Shown here in pieces: positions 22,063 to 30,568 of a DNA stretch of 30,688 bases. A program made the translations under genes and the position numbers. Source of the stretch: Embleya sp040605455 (lineage in GTDB: Bacteria > Actinomycetota > Actinomycetes > Streptomycetales > Streptomycetaceae). Under the pieces are notes generated by a model that ran no database searches, was not told the origin of the DNA, and saw only the letters and a list, made by a program, of their open reading frames with translations. The stretch's first letter is position 1; each line of letters begins with the position of its first letter. The DNA lies in NCBI RefSeq assembly GCF_040605455.1, contig NZ_JBEXCV010000108.1:1-30688 (forward strand), given 5' to 3'.

Positions 22063-24222
22063 TCAGGAGTCCGCGTCGGTTGTCACCTTTGCCGCGAGTT
22101 GCGGGGGCATGGGGTCGTGTCGGCAGTATGTGCGGGCGAATTGGCCCGTGCCGTGGCTGATCGAGCGCAGGTCGATCGCGTAGCGGCTGATCTCGATCTC
22201 CGGGACCTCGGCGCGGATCAGGGTGCGGCCCGAGCCGATCGGTTCGGTGCCCACCACCCGGCCTCGGCGCGAGCTCAGGTCGCTGAGTACGCCGCCGACG
22301 TACTCGTCGGAGACGGTGACCCGTACCTCCGAGACCGGCTCCAGCAGGTGGATCCGGGTGCTTGCGGCAGCCTCGCGCAATGCCAGCGCGCCCGCCATCT
22401 GGAAGGCCATGTCGGACGAGTCGACCGAGTGTGCCTTGCCGTCGGTCAGCGTCACCCGCAGGTCGACCATCGGGTAGCCGGCCGCGACGCCCTTCTCCAT
22501 CTGTGCCCGGACGCCCTTCTCCACGGACGGGATGAAGTTGCGCGGCACCGCCCCGCCGAAGACCTTGTCGACGAACTCGAACCCGGACCCGCCGGGCAGC
22601 GGTTCGACGTCGATCTCGCAGATCGCGAACTGGCCGTGTCCGCCGGACTGTTTCACGTGTCGACCGCGCCCGCTGGCCTTCTCCGCGAACGTCTCGCGCA
22701 GCGACACCTTGTGTGCGACCGCGTCCACCGCGACGCCGTAGCGGCTGCGCAACCGGTCGAGCAGTACCTCGACGTGCGCCTCACCCATGCACCACAGGAC
22801 CAGTTGGTGGGTGTCGATGTTGTGCTCCAGGCGCAGCGTGGGGTCCTCGGCGACCAGGCGGGCGAGCGACTGGGAGAGCTTGTCCTCGTCGGACTTGCTG
22901 TGGGCACGGATGGCGACCGGCAGCAGCGGGTCGGGCATCATCCACGGCTCCATCAGGAGCGGATCGTCCTTGTCCGAGATGGTGTCGCCGGTCTCGGCCC
23001 GGGTCAGCTTGGCGATCGCGACGATGTCGCCGGCGATGCCGCGGTTGAGCGAGCGCTGATGTTTGCCCAGCGGGATCGACATCGCGCCGATCCGCTCGTC
23101 CAGATCGTGGTCCTCGTGTCCGCGATCGGCCATGCCGTGCCCCGAGACGTGCACCGTCATGTCCGGGCGCAATGTGCCGGAGAAGACCCGGACCAGCGAG
23201 ATCCGGCCCACGTACGGGTCGGACGTCGTCTTGACCACCTCGGCGGCGAGCGGGCCCTCGGGGTCGCAGGTCAGCGGGTCGCGGGGCTTGCCGTCGGGGG
23301 TGGTGACCGGCAGCACCTCGTGCTCCGGCGGCGCCGGACAGGCCCGGACGATGCCTTCCAGGAGTTCGATGGTGCCCAACCCGTCGGGCGCGACGGCGAG
23401 CACCGGGTAGAACGAACCGCGTGCGACCGCGGTCTCCAGGTCGGCGATCAGCGTGTCGACCTCGATCTGCTCGCCGGAGAGATAGCGGTCCATCAGGGAC
23501 TCGTCCTCGCTCTCCGCGATGATGCCCTCGATCAGCCGGTTGCGGGCGTCCTCGATCAGCGGCAGGTGCTCGGGGTCGGGGTCGAGCGTCTCGCGGGTGC
23601 CGGAGGAGTAGTCGTAGACCCGCTGGGTGAGCAGGCCCATCAGGCCCGCGACGCCCTCGTCCTCGCCGTGCAGCGGCAGGTACAGCGGCAGCACGGTGTC
23701 CGAGTCGGGGTCGCCGAACACCCGCTGGCAGATCAGCACCATCTCGTCGAAGTCGGCGCGCGCCTGGTCGAGCTTGGTGATCACGATCGCACGGGGCATG
23801 CCGACCGAGGCGCACTCGTCCCAGAGCATCCGGGTCGAACCGTCCACGCCGTCGGCCGCCGAGACCACGAACAGCGCGGCGTCCGCGGCGCGCAGGCCCG
23901 CCCGCAGGTCGCCGACGAAGTCCGCGTAGCCGGGGGTGTCGAGCAGGTTGATCTTCACGCCGTCGAATTCGACGGGGGACAGCGACAGCGCCACCGAGCG
24001 GTGCTGGCGGTGTTCGATGTCCTCGAAGTCGGACACGGTCGTCCCGTCCTCGACGCGACCGGCCCGGGGAATCGTCCCGGTCGCCACGAGCAGGGACTCC
24101 ACCAATGTCGTCTTGCCCGCCCCCGTGTGGCCCACCAGCACCACGTTGCGCACCGAGTCCGGGCTCGCCGGCGCGGTTACCCTGCCGACGGTTCCGGCGC
24201 TGGCTCCGGATTTATCCGCCAT
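22063..24222 (-). CDS. EF-G-like translational GTPase (EF-G II/FusA2 type)
   Basis: A 719-residue GTPase with the five-domain layout of elongation factor G. G1 is GHTGAGKTT, G3 is DTPGY, and G4 is TKLD in place of NKxD. Switch I lacks the usual RGITI sequence and reads EHRQHRSVAL, a feature of the EF-G-like paralogues rather than of the main EF-G. Domain IV has GGHGQFAICEIDVEPL and FVDKVFGGAVPRNFIPSVEKG; domain V ends with RRGRVVGTEPIGSG. The ATG at 24222 has a perfect AGGAGGTGG five bases upstream. It lies divergently from pgsA. Such paralogues may act in ribosome recycling or under special conditions; the exact role is not known. A housekeeping fusA in the str operon is expected elsewhere. 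Confidence 0.93.
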   Translation of the reverse strand: MADKSGASAGTVGRVTAPASPDSVRNVVLVGHTGAGKTTLVESLLVATGTIPRAGRVEDGTTVSDFEDIEHRQHRSVALSLSPVEFDGVKINLLDTPGYADFVGDLRAGLRAADAALFVVSAADGVDGSTRMLWDECASVGMPRAIVITKLDQARADFDEMVLICQRVFGDPDSDTVLPLYLPLHGEDEGVAGLMGLLTQRVYDYSSGTRETLDPDPEHLPLIEDARNRLIEGIIAESEDESLMDRYLSGEQIEVDTLIADLETAVARGSFYPVLAVAPDGLGTIELLEGIVRACPAPPEHEVLPVTTPDGKPRDPLTCDPEGPLAAEVVKTTSDPYVGRISLVRVFSGTLRPDMTVHVSGHGMADRGHEDHDLDERIGAMSIPLGKHQRSLNRGIAGDIVAIAKLTRAETGDTISDKDDPLLMEPWMMPDPLLPVAIRAHSKSDEDKLSQSLARLVAEDPTLRLEHNIDTHQLVLWCMGEAHVEVLLDRLRSRYGVAVDAVAHKVSLRETFAEKASGRGRHVKQSGGHGQFAICEIDVEPLPGGSGFEFVDKVFGGAVPRNFIPSVEKGVRAQMEKGVAAGYPMVDLRVTLTDGKAHSVDSSDMAFQMAGALALREAAASTRIHLLEPVSEVRVTVSDEYVGGVLSDLSSRRGRVVGTEPIGSGRTLIRAEVPEIEISRYAIDLRSISHGTGQFARTYCRHDPMPPQLAAKVTTDADS

Positions 24223-24507
24223 GTGCCACCTCCTGGTTGTCCATCTGTGCGGTCGTCGTCGACGTCCCGGACGCGCAGGTGCAAGTCGGTCGTCGGTACG
24301 CCAACGTCCGCAAATCGATTCCTGAACGGCAGCATTGCCCCGACGTCCGACCGAGTACAAGTGTCCTCGCCGTACGTGATGTTCTCCAACGCGGCACGCC
24401 CGGGCGACGGGGGGCTCGGGAGGTGCGACCGCGTCAGTACGATGGGCGCACCAGGCGGGTCGAGTCCACCGGATCCCCCGCCGCCCCGGCAATCCCTCGG
24501 GAAGGCG

Positions 24508-25146
24508 ATGCTCAACAAATACGCTCGTGCCTTCTTCACGCGTGTGCTCACCCCGTTCGCGAGCTTTCTGCTGCGCCACAACGTGAGTCCGGACACGGTG
24601 ACGCTGATCGGCACCCTCGGGGTGGTCGTCGCGGCGCTGGTGTTCTTCCCGATCGGCTGGTTCCTCACCGGCACGCTCGTCATCACCGCGTTCATCTTCT
24701 CCGACCTGGTCGACGGCAACATGGCGCGCCAGTTGGGCCGCTCGACCAAATGGGGGGCCTTCCTCGACTCCACGCTGGACCGGGTCGCGGACGCCGCGAT
24801 CTTCGGCGCGCTGGCGATCTGGTTCGCCGGTGACGGCGACAACCTGCGTATGTGCATCCTGGCGATCTTCTGCCTCGGGTCCGGCCAGGTCGTGTCGTAC
24901 TGCAAGGCCAGGGCCGAGAGCCTGGGCCTGGCCTGCGACGTCTCCGGACTGATCGAGCGGGCCGAGCGGCTGGTCATCTCGCTGGTGGCGACCGGTCTCG
25001 CCGGAATGGGTGTCCCGTACATCCAGGAAGCCGCGCTGTGGTTCATCGCGGTGGGCAGTCTGATCACGGTCTTCCAGCGGATGATCGCGGTGTATCGCTC
25101 GGCATCCGCGATCGACAACGCGGTGTCCGGAGGTGACAAGGCATGA
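24508..25146 (+). CDS. pgsA: Phosphatidylinositol phosphate synthase (CDP-alcohol phosphatidyltransferase)
   Basis: A 212-residue integral membrane enzyme that joins CDP-diacylglycerol with inositol 1-phosphate to give phosphatidylinositol phosphate in actinobacteria. The CDP-alcohol phosphatidyltransferase motif is complete: DLVDGNMAR followed by GAFLDSTLD, giving the metal-binding Asp66, Asp69, Asp87 and Asp91. The N-terminus MLNKYARAFFTRVLTPFA is that of Streptomyces orthologues. The ATG at 24508 was chosen for that reason, although GGGAAGG sits rather close to it; an ATG at 24442 would add 22 residues. The stop overlaps the next start (ATGA). The gene opens the pgsA - acyltransferase - pimA operon, conserved between Streptomyces and Mycobacterium. 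Confidence 0.95.
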   Translation: MLNKYARAFFTRVLTPFASFLLRHNVSPDTVTLIGTLGVVVAALVFFPIGWFLTGTLVITAFIFSDLVDGNMARQLGRSTKWGAFLDSTLDRVADAAIFGALAIWFAGDGDNLRMCILAIFCLGSGQVVSYCKARAESLGLACDVSGLIERAERLVISLVATGLAGMGVPYIQEAALWFIAVGSLITVFQRMIAVYRSASAIDNAVSGGDKA

Positions 25147-26069
25147 CCGACCTCGGGCAGCGGCTGGCCGACACCGGGTACGCCCTGGGCTGGTCCGTGG
25201 TCAAGCGGCTGCCCGAACCGGTCGCCACGGCGGCCTTCCGGCGGATCGCCGACCTGGTCTGGCGGCGGCGCGGTGGCGGCGTGCTGCAGTTGGAGGCCAA
25301 TCTGCGTCGCGTCGTGGGATCCGATGCCACGCCCGAGCAACTTCGCGCGCTCTCCCGCGAGGGCATGCGCTCCTACCTGCGCTACTACCAGGAGGCGTTT
25401 CGGCTGCCGGTCTGGGACCGCGAGACGGTGCTGGCCCGGATGGAGTGCGACCTGACCCTGCTGGACAAGTGCAGCGCCCGCGGCAAGGGCGTGATCTTCG
25501 CGCTTCCGCACATGGGCAACTGGGACCACGCCGGCGCCTGGATCACGCTCAAGGGCTATCCGTTCACCACGGTCGCCGAACGACTGAAGCCGGAGTCGCT
25601 GTACAAGCGCTTCCTGGACTATCGCGAGTCGCTGGGCATGGAGGTGCTGCCACTCACCGGCGGCGAGGGCAACACGTTCGGCACGCTGGCGCGCCGGCTG
25701 CGCGAGGGCCGGCTGTTGTGCCTGCTCTCCGACCGCGACCTGACCACCGCGGGCGTGCCGGTGACCTTCTTCGGCGAGCAGACCCGGATGGCGGCCGGCC
25801 CGGCCGCGCTGGCCGTGCAGACCGGCGCGGCGCTGATCCCGGTCACCCTCGCGTGGGACGGCAAAATTCTCCGGGCCACGCTGCATCCCGAGATCGAGGT
25901 GCCCGGCGAGGGCGACCGCCGGGAGAAGATCGCGGTGATGACCCAGCGGGTCGCGGACGCCTACGCCCGAGCGATCGCGCGCGACCCGCAGGACTGGCAC
26001 ATGCTTCAGCCGCTGTGGATTGCCGATCTGGACCGACGCCGGCTCGCCCGGATCGGGGAGGCCAAGTGA
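25143..26069 (+). CDS. Phosphatidylinositol mannoside acyltransferase (PatA-like)
   Basis: A 308-residue enzyme of the LpxL/HtrB-type lysophospholipid acyltransferase family, matching Rv2611c (PatA), which acylates the mannose of PIM1/PIM2 at the inner face of the membrane. The catalytic HxxxxD motif is HMGNWD, with His123 and Asp128. LLCLLSDRDLTTAGVPVTFF and a proline-rich TRMAAGPAALAVQTGAALIP stretch are typical of the family. The start overlaps the pgsA stop by four bases and the stop overlaps the pimA start in the same way, so the three proteins are made in a coupled fashion. Some automatic annotation calls such genes lipid A acyltransferases, which would be wrong in this Gram-positive host. 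Confidence 0.93.
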   Translation: MTDLGQRLADTGYALGWSVVKRLPEPVATAAFRRIADLVWRRRGGGVLQLEANLRRVVGSDATPEQLRALSREGMRSYLRYYQEAFRLPVWDRETVLARMECDLTLLDKCSARGKGVIFALPHMGNWDHAGAWITLKGYPFTTVAERLKPESLYKRFLDYRESLGMEVLPLTGGEGNTFGTLARRLREGRLLCLLSDRDLTTAGVPVTFFGEQTRMAAGPAALAVQTGAALIPVTLAWDGKILRATLHPEIEVPGEGDRREKIAVMTQRVADAYARAIARDPQDWHMLQPLWIADLDRRRLARIGEAK

Positions 26070-27187
26070 GGATCGGCGTCGTGTGCCCCTACTCGTGGGA
26101 CGTGCCGGGCGGTGTGCAGTACCACGTGCGGGACCTCGCGGCGAACCTGATCGCGCGCGGGCACGAGGTGTCGGTGCTGGCGCCGGCGGACGACGACACC
26201 CCGCTGCCGGACTACGTGGTACCGGCCGGGCGGGCCGTACCGGTGCGCTACAACGGCTCGGTGGCGCGGCTCAACTTCGGCTTCCTGTCCGCCGCGCGGG
26301 TGCGTCGGTGGATCCACGACGGGCACTTCGACGTGCTGCACATCCACGAACCGGCCACGCCCAGCCTGTCGTTGCTCGCCTGCTGGGCCGCGTCCGGCCC
26401 GGTGGTGGCCACCTTCCACACCTCCAACACCCGCTCGCGCGCGATGATCGCGGCCTATCCGATCCTGCAGCCCGCGCTGGAGAAGATCAGCGCCCGGATC
26501 GCGGTCAGCGAGTACGCGCGCCGCACCCTGGTCGAACACCTCGGCGGCGACGCGGTGGTCATCCCCAACGGCGTGGACGTCGGCTTCTTCGCCGGCGCAC
26601 CCGTGGAGCCCCTGTGGCAGGGCACTCCCGAGGCGCCCACCATCGGCTTCATCGGCCGGATCGACGAGTCGCGCAAGGGACTGCCCACGCTGATGGAGGC
26701 GTTTCCGCGGATCGTCGAGGCGTTCCCGGGCGTGCGGCTGCTGGTGGCCGGGCGCGGGGACGCGGAAGAGGCGGTGGCGGACCTGCCGGAGGCGTTGCGC
26801 GGACAGATCACCTTCCTGGGCATGGTCAGCGACCTGGACAAGGCCCGACTGCTGCGCAGTGTGGATGTGTACGTGGCGCCCAACACCGGCGGCGAGAGCT
26901 TCGGGATCATCCTGGTCGAGGCGATGTCGGCGTCGGCGCCGGTGCTGGCGAGCGATTTGGACGCGTTTCGGCAGGTGCTGGACGGCGGGCGGGCGGGGGA
27001 GTTGTTCGCGGTGGAGGACGCCCCGGCACTTGCCGCCGCGGCGGTGGCGCTGCTTCGGGATCCGGTGCGGAGGGGTGCGTTGCGGGAGGTCGGGCGCAAG
27101 CATGTGCAGCGGTACGACTGGGAGACCGTCGGGACGGACATCCTGGGCGTGTACGAGACGGTCACTGCGGGGGCGCCGGCTGCGTAG
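26066..27187 (+). CDS. pimA: Phosphatidylinositol alpha-mannosyltransferase PimA
   Basis: A 373-residue GT4-family glycosyltransferase with GT-B fold that transfers mannose from GDP-mannose to phosphatidylinositol, the first PIM step, at the cytoplasmic membrane face. The N-terminus RIGVVCPYSWDVPGGVQYHV contains the donor-side glycine loop; FDVLHIHEPATPSLSLLA and VVATFHTSNTRSRAM are acceptor-site segments typical of PimA. The C-terminal domain has GFIGRIDESRKGLPTLMEAF and the EX7E motif ESFGIILVE (Glu277, Glu285). The GTG at 26066 overlaps the acyltransferase stop (GTGA) and has GGGGAGG just upstream. A repeat array starts seven bases after its stop. Confidence 0.95.
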   Translation: MRIGVVCPYSWDVPGGVQYHVRDLAANLIARGHEVSVLAPADDDTPLPDYVVPAGRAVPVRYNGSVARLNFGFLSAARVRRWIHDGHFDVLHIHEPATPSLSLLACWAASGPVVATFHTSNTRSRAMIAAYPILQPALEKISARIAVSEYARRTLVEHLGGDAVVIPNGVDVGFFAGAPVEPLWQGTPEAPTIGFIGRIDESRKGLPTLMEAFPRIVEAFPGVRLLVAGRGDAEEAVADLPEALRGQITFLGMVSDLDKARLLRSVDVYVAPNTGGESFGIILVEAMSASAPVLASDLDAFRQVLDGGRAGELFAVEDAPALAAAAVALLRDPVRRGALREVGRKHVQRYDWETVGTDILGVYETVTAGAPAA

Positions 27188-27193
27188 CGGGGT

Positions 27194-27306
27194 TGGCCTC
27201 AAGCGCCGCCCGGGCTGATGGGGTGGCCTCAAGCGCCGGCCGGGCTGATGGGGTGGCCTCAAGCGCCGGCCGGGCTGATGGGTGGCCTCAAGCGCCGGCC
27301 GGGCTG
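27194..27306 (+). repeat. Tandem 29-30-bp repeat array (four copies)
   Basis: Copies begin at 27194, 27224, 27254 and 27283, with a unit of TGGCCTCAAGCGCCGGCCGG plus GCTGATGGGG. The first copy has a CGCC variant in the core and the third is one base short. Further broken copies follow to about 27330. The core is shared with the 10012-10116 array, but the linker between cores differs (TGATGGGG here, TGACT there), so the two arrays expanded independently. Confidence 0.9.
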
Positions 27307-27400
27307 TTGGGTTGCTTGGCCGGGCTGTCGGGTTGGTCTGGCGAGGTGAAGGGCGGCCGGAAGTGTTGGTCGGGTCGGGGGTTGGTTGGGTCGGCGGTAT

Positions 27401-27412
27401 TAGGGTCGCCGG
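27401..27412 (+). promoter_or_regulatory. Candidate -10 element of a leaderless transcript
   Basis: TAGGGT (27401-27406) matches the actinomycete -10 consensus and lies seven bases before the GTG at 27413, which has no ribosome binding site. Transcription would start at or next to the start codon. No good -35 is visible. Confidence 0.45.
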
Positions 27413-27952
27413 GTGATGACTGTCATCTGGATTCTGCTCGCGGTGCTTGCGGTCGGTGTCTATCTCAGCTGGACCGCGGGGCGACTCGACCGGTTGCACG
27501 CGCGGGTGGACTCGAGTCGGGCCGCATTGGACGCGCAGTTGTTGCGGCGTTCCGCGGTCGCGCAGGAGATCGCCACCTCCGGGCTGCTCGATCCGGCCTC
27601 CTCGCTGGTCTTGGCCGGTGCCGCGCACGAGGCGCGCAACGCGGCCGAGGACGAGCGTGAGGTGGCGGAGAGCGACCTGACCCGCGCGCTGCGGTTCCTG
27701 TTCGAGGACCCCGCCCAGGCGGAGGACCTGCGGGCCCGACCCGGCGGCGCGGAACTGGTCGCCGAACTACAGACCGCGGTCCGGCGCGTACCGATGGCCC
27801 GGCGCTTCCACAACGACGCGGTCCGCGGCGCCCGTGCGGTGCGCCGCCACCGATTGGTGCGCTATCTGCGGCTCGCGGGCCATGCCCCGTACCCGGTCAC
27901 CTTCGAGATGGACGACGAGGAGCCGCGCACATTGCAGCCCGGTGGGTCCTGA
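27413..27952 (+). CDS. LemA-like small membrane protein, function unknown
   Basis: A 179-residue protein with one N-terminal transmembrane helix (VIWILLAVLAVGVYLSWTAG) followed by a long alpha-helical, Arg/Ala/Glu-rich cytoplasmic or surface domain. The order of a membrane helix and then RLDRLHARVDSSRAALDAQL is reminiscent of LemA proteins, but the rest has no diagnostic LemA motif, so the family is uncertain. The C-terminal segment YLRLAGHAPYPVTFEMDDEE is likely a separate short tail. The GTG at 27413 and the ATG at 27416 are both possible starts. Such a gene between pimA and pdxS is, from memory, usual in Streptomyces. The role is unknown. Confidence 0.82.
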   Translation: MMTVIWILLAVLAVGVYLSWTAGRLDRLHARVDSSRAALDAQLLRRSAVAQEIATSGLLDPASSLVLAGAAHEARNAAEDEREVAESDLTRALRFLFEDPAQAEDLRARPGGAELVAELQTAVRRVPMARRFHNDAVRGARAVRRHRLVRYLRLAGHAPYPVTFEMDDEEPRTLQPGGS

Positions 27953-28017
27953 CGGGAGCCACACAAAGGCCACCGTGGACAGATTGGCCCGGGTAATTTG
28001 CCGGGGTGGCATGACAT

Positions 28018-28023
28018 TAGGAT
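28018..28023 (+). promoter_or_regulatory. Candidate -10 element of the pdxS promoter
   Basis: TAGGAT (28018-28023) matches the actinomycete -10 consensus well, about 58 bases before the pdxS start. TTGCCG at 27998-28003 is a possible -35, but the 14-base spacing is short. No PdxR-type site was recognised. Confidence 0.4.
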
Positions 28024-28081
28024 CCACCTCACCCGTACGATGGAGCCAACCGTCGTCGTTCGCACCTGTGTGAGGTCATCC

Positions 28082-28984
28082 GTGTCCACCACCCCCGCAA
28101 GCCCCCAGACCGGCACCGACCTGGTCAAGCGCGGCATGGCCGAGCAGCTCAAGGGCGGCGTGATCATGGACGTCGTCAACGCCGAGCAGGCCAAGATCGC
28201 CGAGGACGCGGGCGCGGTCGCCGTCATGGCGCTCGAGCGCGTGCCGGCCGACATCCGCAAGGACGGCGGCGTCGCGCGCATGTCCGACCCGGACATGATC
28301 GACGGCATCATCGGCGCCGTGTCCATCCCGGTGATGGCCAAGGCTCGGATCGGCCACTTCGCCGAGGCCCAGGTCCTGCAGTCGCTCGGTGTGGACTACA
28401 TCGACGAGTCCGAGGTGCTGACCCCGGCCGACGAGTCGAACCACATCAACAAGTGGAAGTTCACCACCCCCTTCGTGTGTGGTGCGACCAACCTCGGCGA
28501 GGCGCTGCGCCGGATCACCGAGGGTGCGGCGATGATCCGCTCCAAGGGTGAGGCCGGCACCGGCAATGTGGTCGAGGCCACCCGGCACATGCGCACCATC
28601 CTCAAGGACATCAAGCAGCTCTCGGTGCTGGACGAGGACGAGCTGTTCGTCGCCGCGAAGAACCTCCAGGCGCCGTACGCGCTGGTCAAGGAGGTCGCCG
28701 AGGCCGGCAAGCTGCCCGTCGTGCTGTTCACCGCGGGCGGCATCGCCACCCCGGCCGACGCGTCGATGATGATGCAGCTCGGCGCCGAGGGCGTGTTCGT
28801 CGGCTCGGGCATCTTCAAGTCCGGCGACCCGGCCAAGCGGGCCAAGGCGATCGTGGACGCGACCCTGCACTTCGACGACCCGGACGTGATCGCCAAGGTC
28901 TCGCGCGGTCTGGGCGAGGCGATGGTCGGCATCAACATCGACACCCTCCCGGCCGAGCAGCGTTACGCCGGTCGCGGCTGGTAG
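28082..28984 (+). CDS. pdxS: Pyridoxal 5'-phosphate synthase subunit PdxS
   Basis: A 300-residue (beta/alpha)8-barrel lyase that makes pyridoxal 5'-phosphate from ribose 5-phosphate, glyceraldehyde 3-phosphate and ammonia supplied by PdxT. The Schiff-base lysine is Lys87 in PVMAKARIGH, and the second catalytic lysine is Lys155 in RSKGEAGTGN. Other invariant segments are VMALERVPADIR, DYIDESEVLTPAD, NHINKWKFTTPFVCGATNLG and the phosphate-binding FTAGGIATPADA with GVFVGSGIFKS. The GTG at 28082 has GAGG six bases upstream; the ATG at 27998 in the same frame would add a sequence not found in the family. pdxT follows after 141 bases and a strong hairpin. Confidence 0.97.
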   Translation: MSTTPASPQTGTDLVKRGMAEQLKGGVIMDVVNAEQAKIAEDAGAVAVMALERVPADIRKDGGVARMSDPDMIDGIIGAVSIPVMAKARIGHFAEAQVLQSLGVDYIDESEVLTPADESNHINKWKFTTPFVCGATNLGEALRRITEGAAMIRSKGEAGTGNVVEATRHMRTILKDIKQLSVLDEDELFVAAKNLQAPYALVKEVAEAGKLPVVLFTAGGIATPADASMMMQLGAEGVFVGSGIFKSGDPAKRAKAIVDATLHFDDPDVIAKVSRGLGEAMVGINIDTLPAEQRYAGRGW

Positions 28985-29061
28985 CTCGCGCCTTCGAGCC
29001 CTTCGCGCCTCGAACAGCACCGCGCGCACGCGAAAGCACTTCGCGCACTCGAACAAGCTGT

Positions 29062-29099
29062 GAGCCGGGCCCGGACGCGAACGCGTCCGGGCCCGGCTC
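29062..29099 (+). terminator. Strong hairpin between pdxS and pdxT
   Basis: GAGCCGGGCCCGGACGCG (29062-29079) and CGCGTCCGGGCCCGGCTC (29082-29099) are exact inverse complements; realistically the loop is GAAC with a 17-bp stem. It lies 77 bases after pdxS and 26 bases before pdxT. It could end pdxS transcription or act as a processing/attenuation site that keeps PdxT levels lower. Confidence 0.75.
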
Positions 29100-29125
29100 G
29101 GTACCTACGACCGGACGGGGTTGAC

Positions 29126-29737
29126 GTGTCCACCACTCCCATCATCGGTGTCCTCGCCCTCCAGGGCGACGTGCGCGAACACGCCATCGCGCTGGCCGAA
29201 CTCGACGCGATCGCACGCCCGGTGCGCAAGGTCGAGGAGTTCGCCGAACTCGACGCGCTCGTCATACCCGGCGGCGAGTCGACCACGATGTCCAAGCTCG
29301 CGGTGTCCTTCGGGCTGTTCCCGGCGCTGCGCGAGCGGGTCGTGGGCGGCATGCCGGTCTACGGCTCGTGTGCGGGCATGATCATGCTCGCCGACAAGAT
29401 CCTGGACGGTCGCGAGGACCAGGAGACGGTCGGCGGGATCGACATGATCGTGCGGCGCAACGCGTTCGGCCGGCAGAACGACTCGTTCGAGGCCGACGTC
29501 CCGTTCGCGGGACTGGCCGGCGGCGACCCCATCCACGGCGTGTTCATCCGCGCCCCGTGGGTCGAGTCGGTCGGCGCCGAGGTCGAGGTGCTCGCCCGGC
29601 TGACCGCCGAGCCGTACGCGGATCGCATCGTCGCGGTACGCCAGGGCAACCTGCTCGCCACGTCCTTCCACCCGGAGCTCACCCCCGACCGGCGGGTGCA
29701 CGCGTACTTCGTGGACATGGTCCGTGCCACGCTCTGA
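29126..29737 (+). CDS. pdxT: Pyridoxal 5'-phosphate synthase glutaminase subunit PdxT
   Basis: A 203-residue class I glutamine amidotransferase that hydrolyses glutamine and channels ammonia to PdxS. The N-terminus IGVLALQGDVREH is diagnostic. The oxyanion motif is PGGEST, the nucleophile Cys82 lies in YGSCAGMIMLA, and the His182-Glu184 pair lies in SFHPELT. The GTG at 29126 is preceded by GGGG five bases away; the open frame upstream passes through the hairpin and is not coding. pdxS-pdxT-yebC is the gene order seen in many actinobacteria. Confidence 0.96.
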   Translation: MSTTPIIGVLALQGDVREHAIALAELDAIARPVRKVEEFAELDALVIPGGESTTMSKLAVSFGLFPALRERVVGGMPVYGSCAGMIMLADKILDGREDQETVGGIDMIVRRNAFGRQNDSFEADVPFAGLAGGDPIHGVFIRAPWVESVGAEVEVLARLTAEPYADRIVAVRQGNLLATSFHPELTPDRRVHAYFVDMVRATL

Positions 29738-29750
29738 GTCCGCGCGCCGG

Positions 29751-29756
29751 TAGGAT
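29751..29756 (+). promoter_or_regulatory. Candidate -10 element of the yebC promoter
   Basis: TAGGAT (29751-29756) lies 56 bases before the yebC start and 13 bases after the pdxT stop codon. It matches the actinomycete -10 consensus. No convincing -35 is visible. Confidence 0.35.
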
Positions 29757-29812
29757 CTTCCAGCCTGTACAGGCCCGTGCAGTGCACCCGCGACCCGAAG
29801 GAGTAGAGGCGG

Positions 29813-30568
29813 ATGTCCGGCCACTCGAAGTGGGCGACCACCAAGCACAAAAAGGCCGTCATCGACGCCAGGCGCGGAAAGCTCTTCGCCAAGCTGATCA
29901 AGAACGTCGAGGTGGCGGCACGCACCGGCGGCGGTGACATCGCCGGCAACCCGACGCTCTACGACGCCATTCAAAAGGCCAAGAAGTCCTCGGTCCCGAA
30001 CGACAACATCGACCGCGCGGTCAAGCGCGGCTCCGGTGCGGAGGCGGGCGGCGCCGACTACCAGTCGATCACGTACGAGGGGTACGGACCGAACGGTGTC
30101 GCGGTGCTGATCGAGTGCCTCACCGACAACCGCAACCGCGCGGCGTCGGATGTGCGGGTCGCGATGACGCGCAACGGCGGCTCGATGGCCGACCCCGGCT
30201 CGGTGTCGTACATGTTCACCCGCAAGGGTGTAGTAATCGTGCCGAAGAACGACCTGAGCGAAGACGACGTGCTCGGCGCGGTGCTCGACGCCGGCGCCGA
30301 AGAGGTCAACGACCTCGGCGACACCTACGAGGTGGTCAGTGAGGCGACCGACATGGTCGCCGTGCGGACCGCGCTCGTGGACGCCGGGATCGACTACGAC
30401 TCGGCGGACGCCAACTTCATCCCCAGTGTCTCGGTCGAGCTGGACGAAGAGGGCGCGCGCAAGATCTTCCGGCTGATCGAAGCGCTGGAGGACAGCGACG
30501 ACGTGCAGGAAGTCTGGGCGAACTTCGACGTGAGCGACGCGGTTATGGAGAGCATCAACGCCGAGTAG
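29813..30568 (+). CDS. YebC/TACO1-family protein
   Basis: A 251-residue protein of the YebC family, complete in length. It begins with the invariant MSGHSKWATTKHKKAVIDAR, contains SSVPNDNIDRAVKRG and YEGYGPNGVAVLIECLTDNR, and ends with an acidic third domain including FIPSVSVELDEEGARKIFRL. Members were first described as DNA-binding regulators; recent work links one YebC branch to relief of ribosome stalling at proline stretches. The ATG at 29813 has AAGGAG (29798-29803) nine bases upstream. In actinobacteria it usually precedes the ruvC-ruvA-ruvB genes; ruvC has not begun by the end of the window. Confidence 0.96.
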   Translation: MSGHSKWATTKHKKAVIDARRGKLFAKLIKNVEVAARTGGGDIAGNPTLYDAIQKAKKSSVPNDNIDRAVKRGSGAEAGGADYQSITYEGYGPNGVAVLIECLTDNRNRAASDVRVAMTRNGGSMADPGSVSYMFTRKGVVIVPKNDLSEDDVLGAVLDAGAEEVNDLGDTYEVVSEATDMVAVRTALVDAGIDYDSADANFIPSVSVELDEEGARKIFRLIEALEDSDDVQEVWANFDVSDAVMESINAE

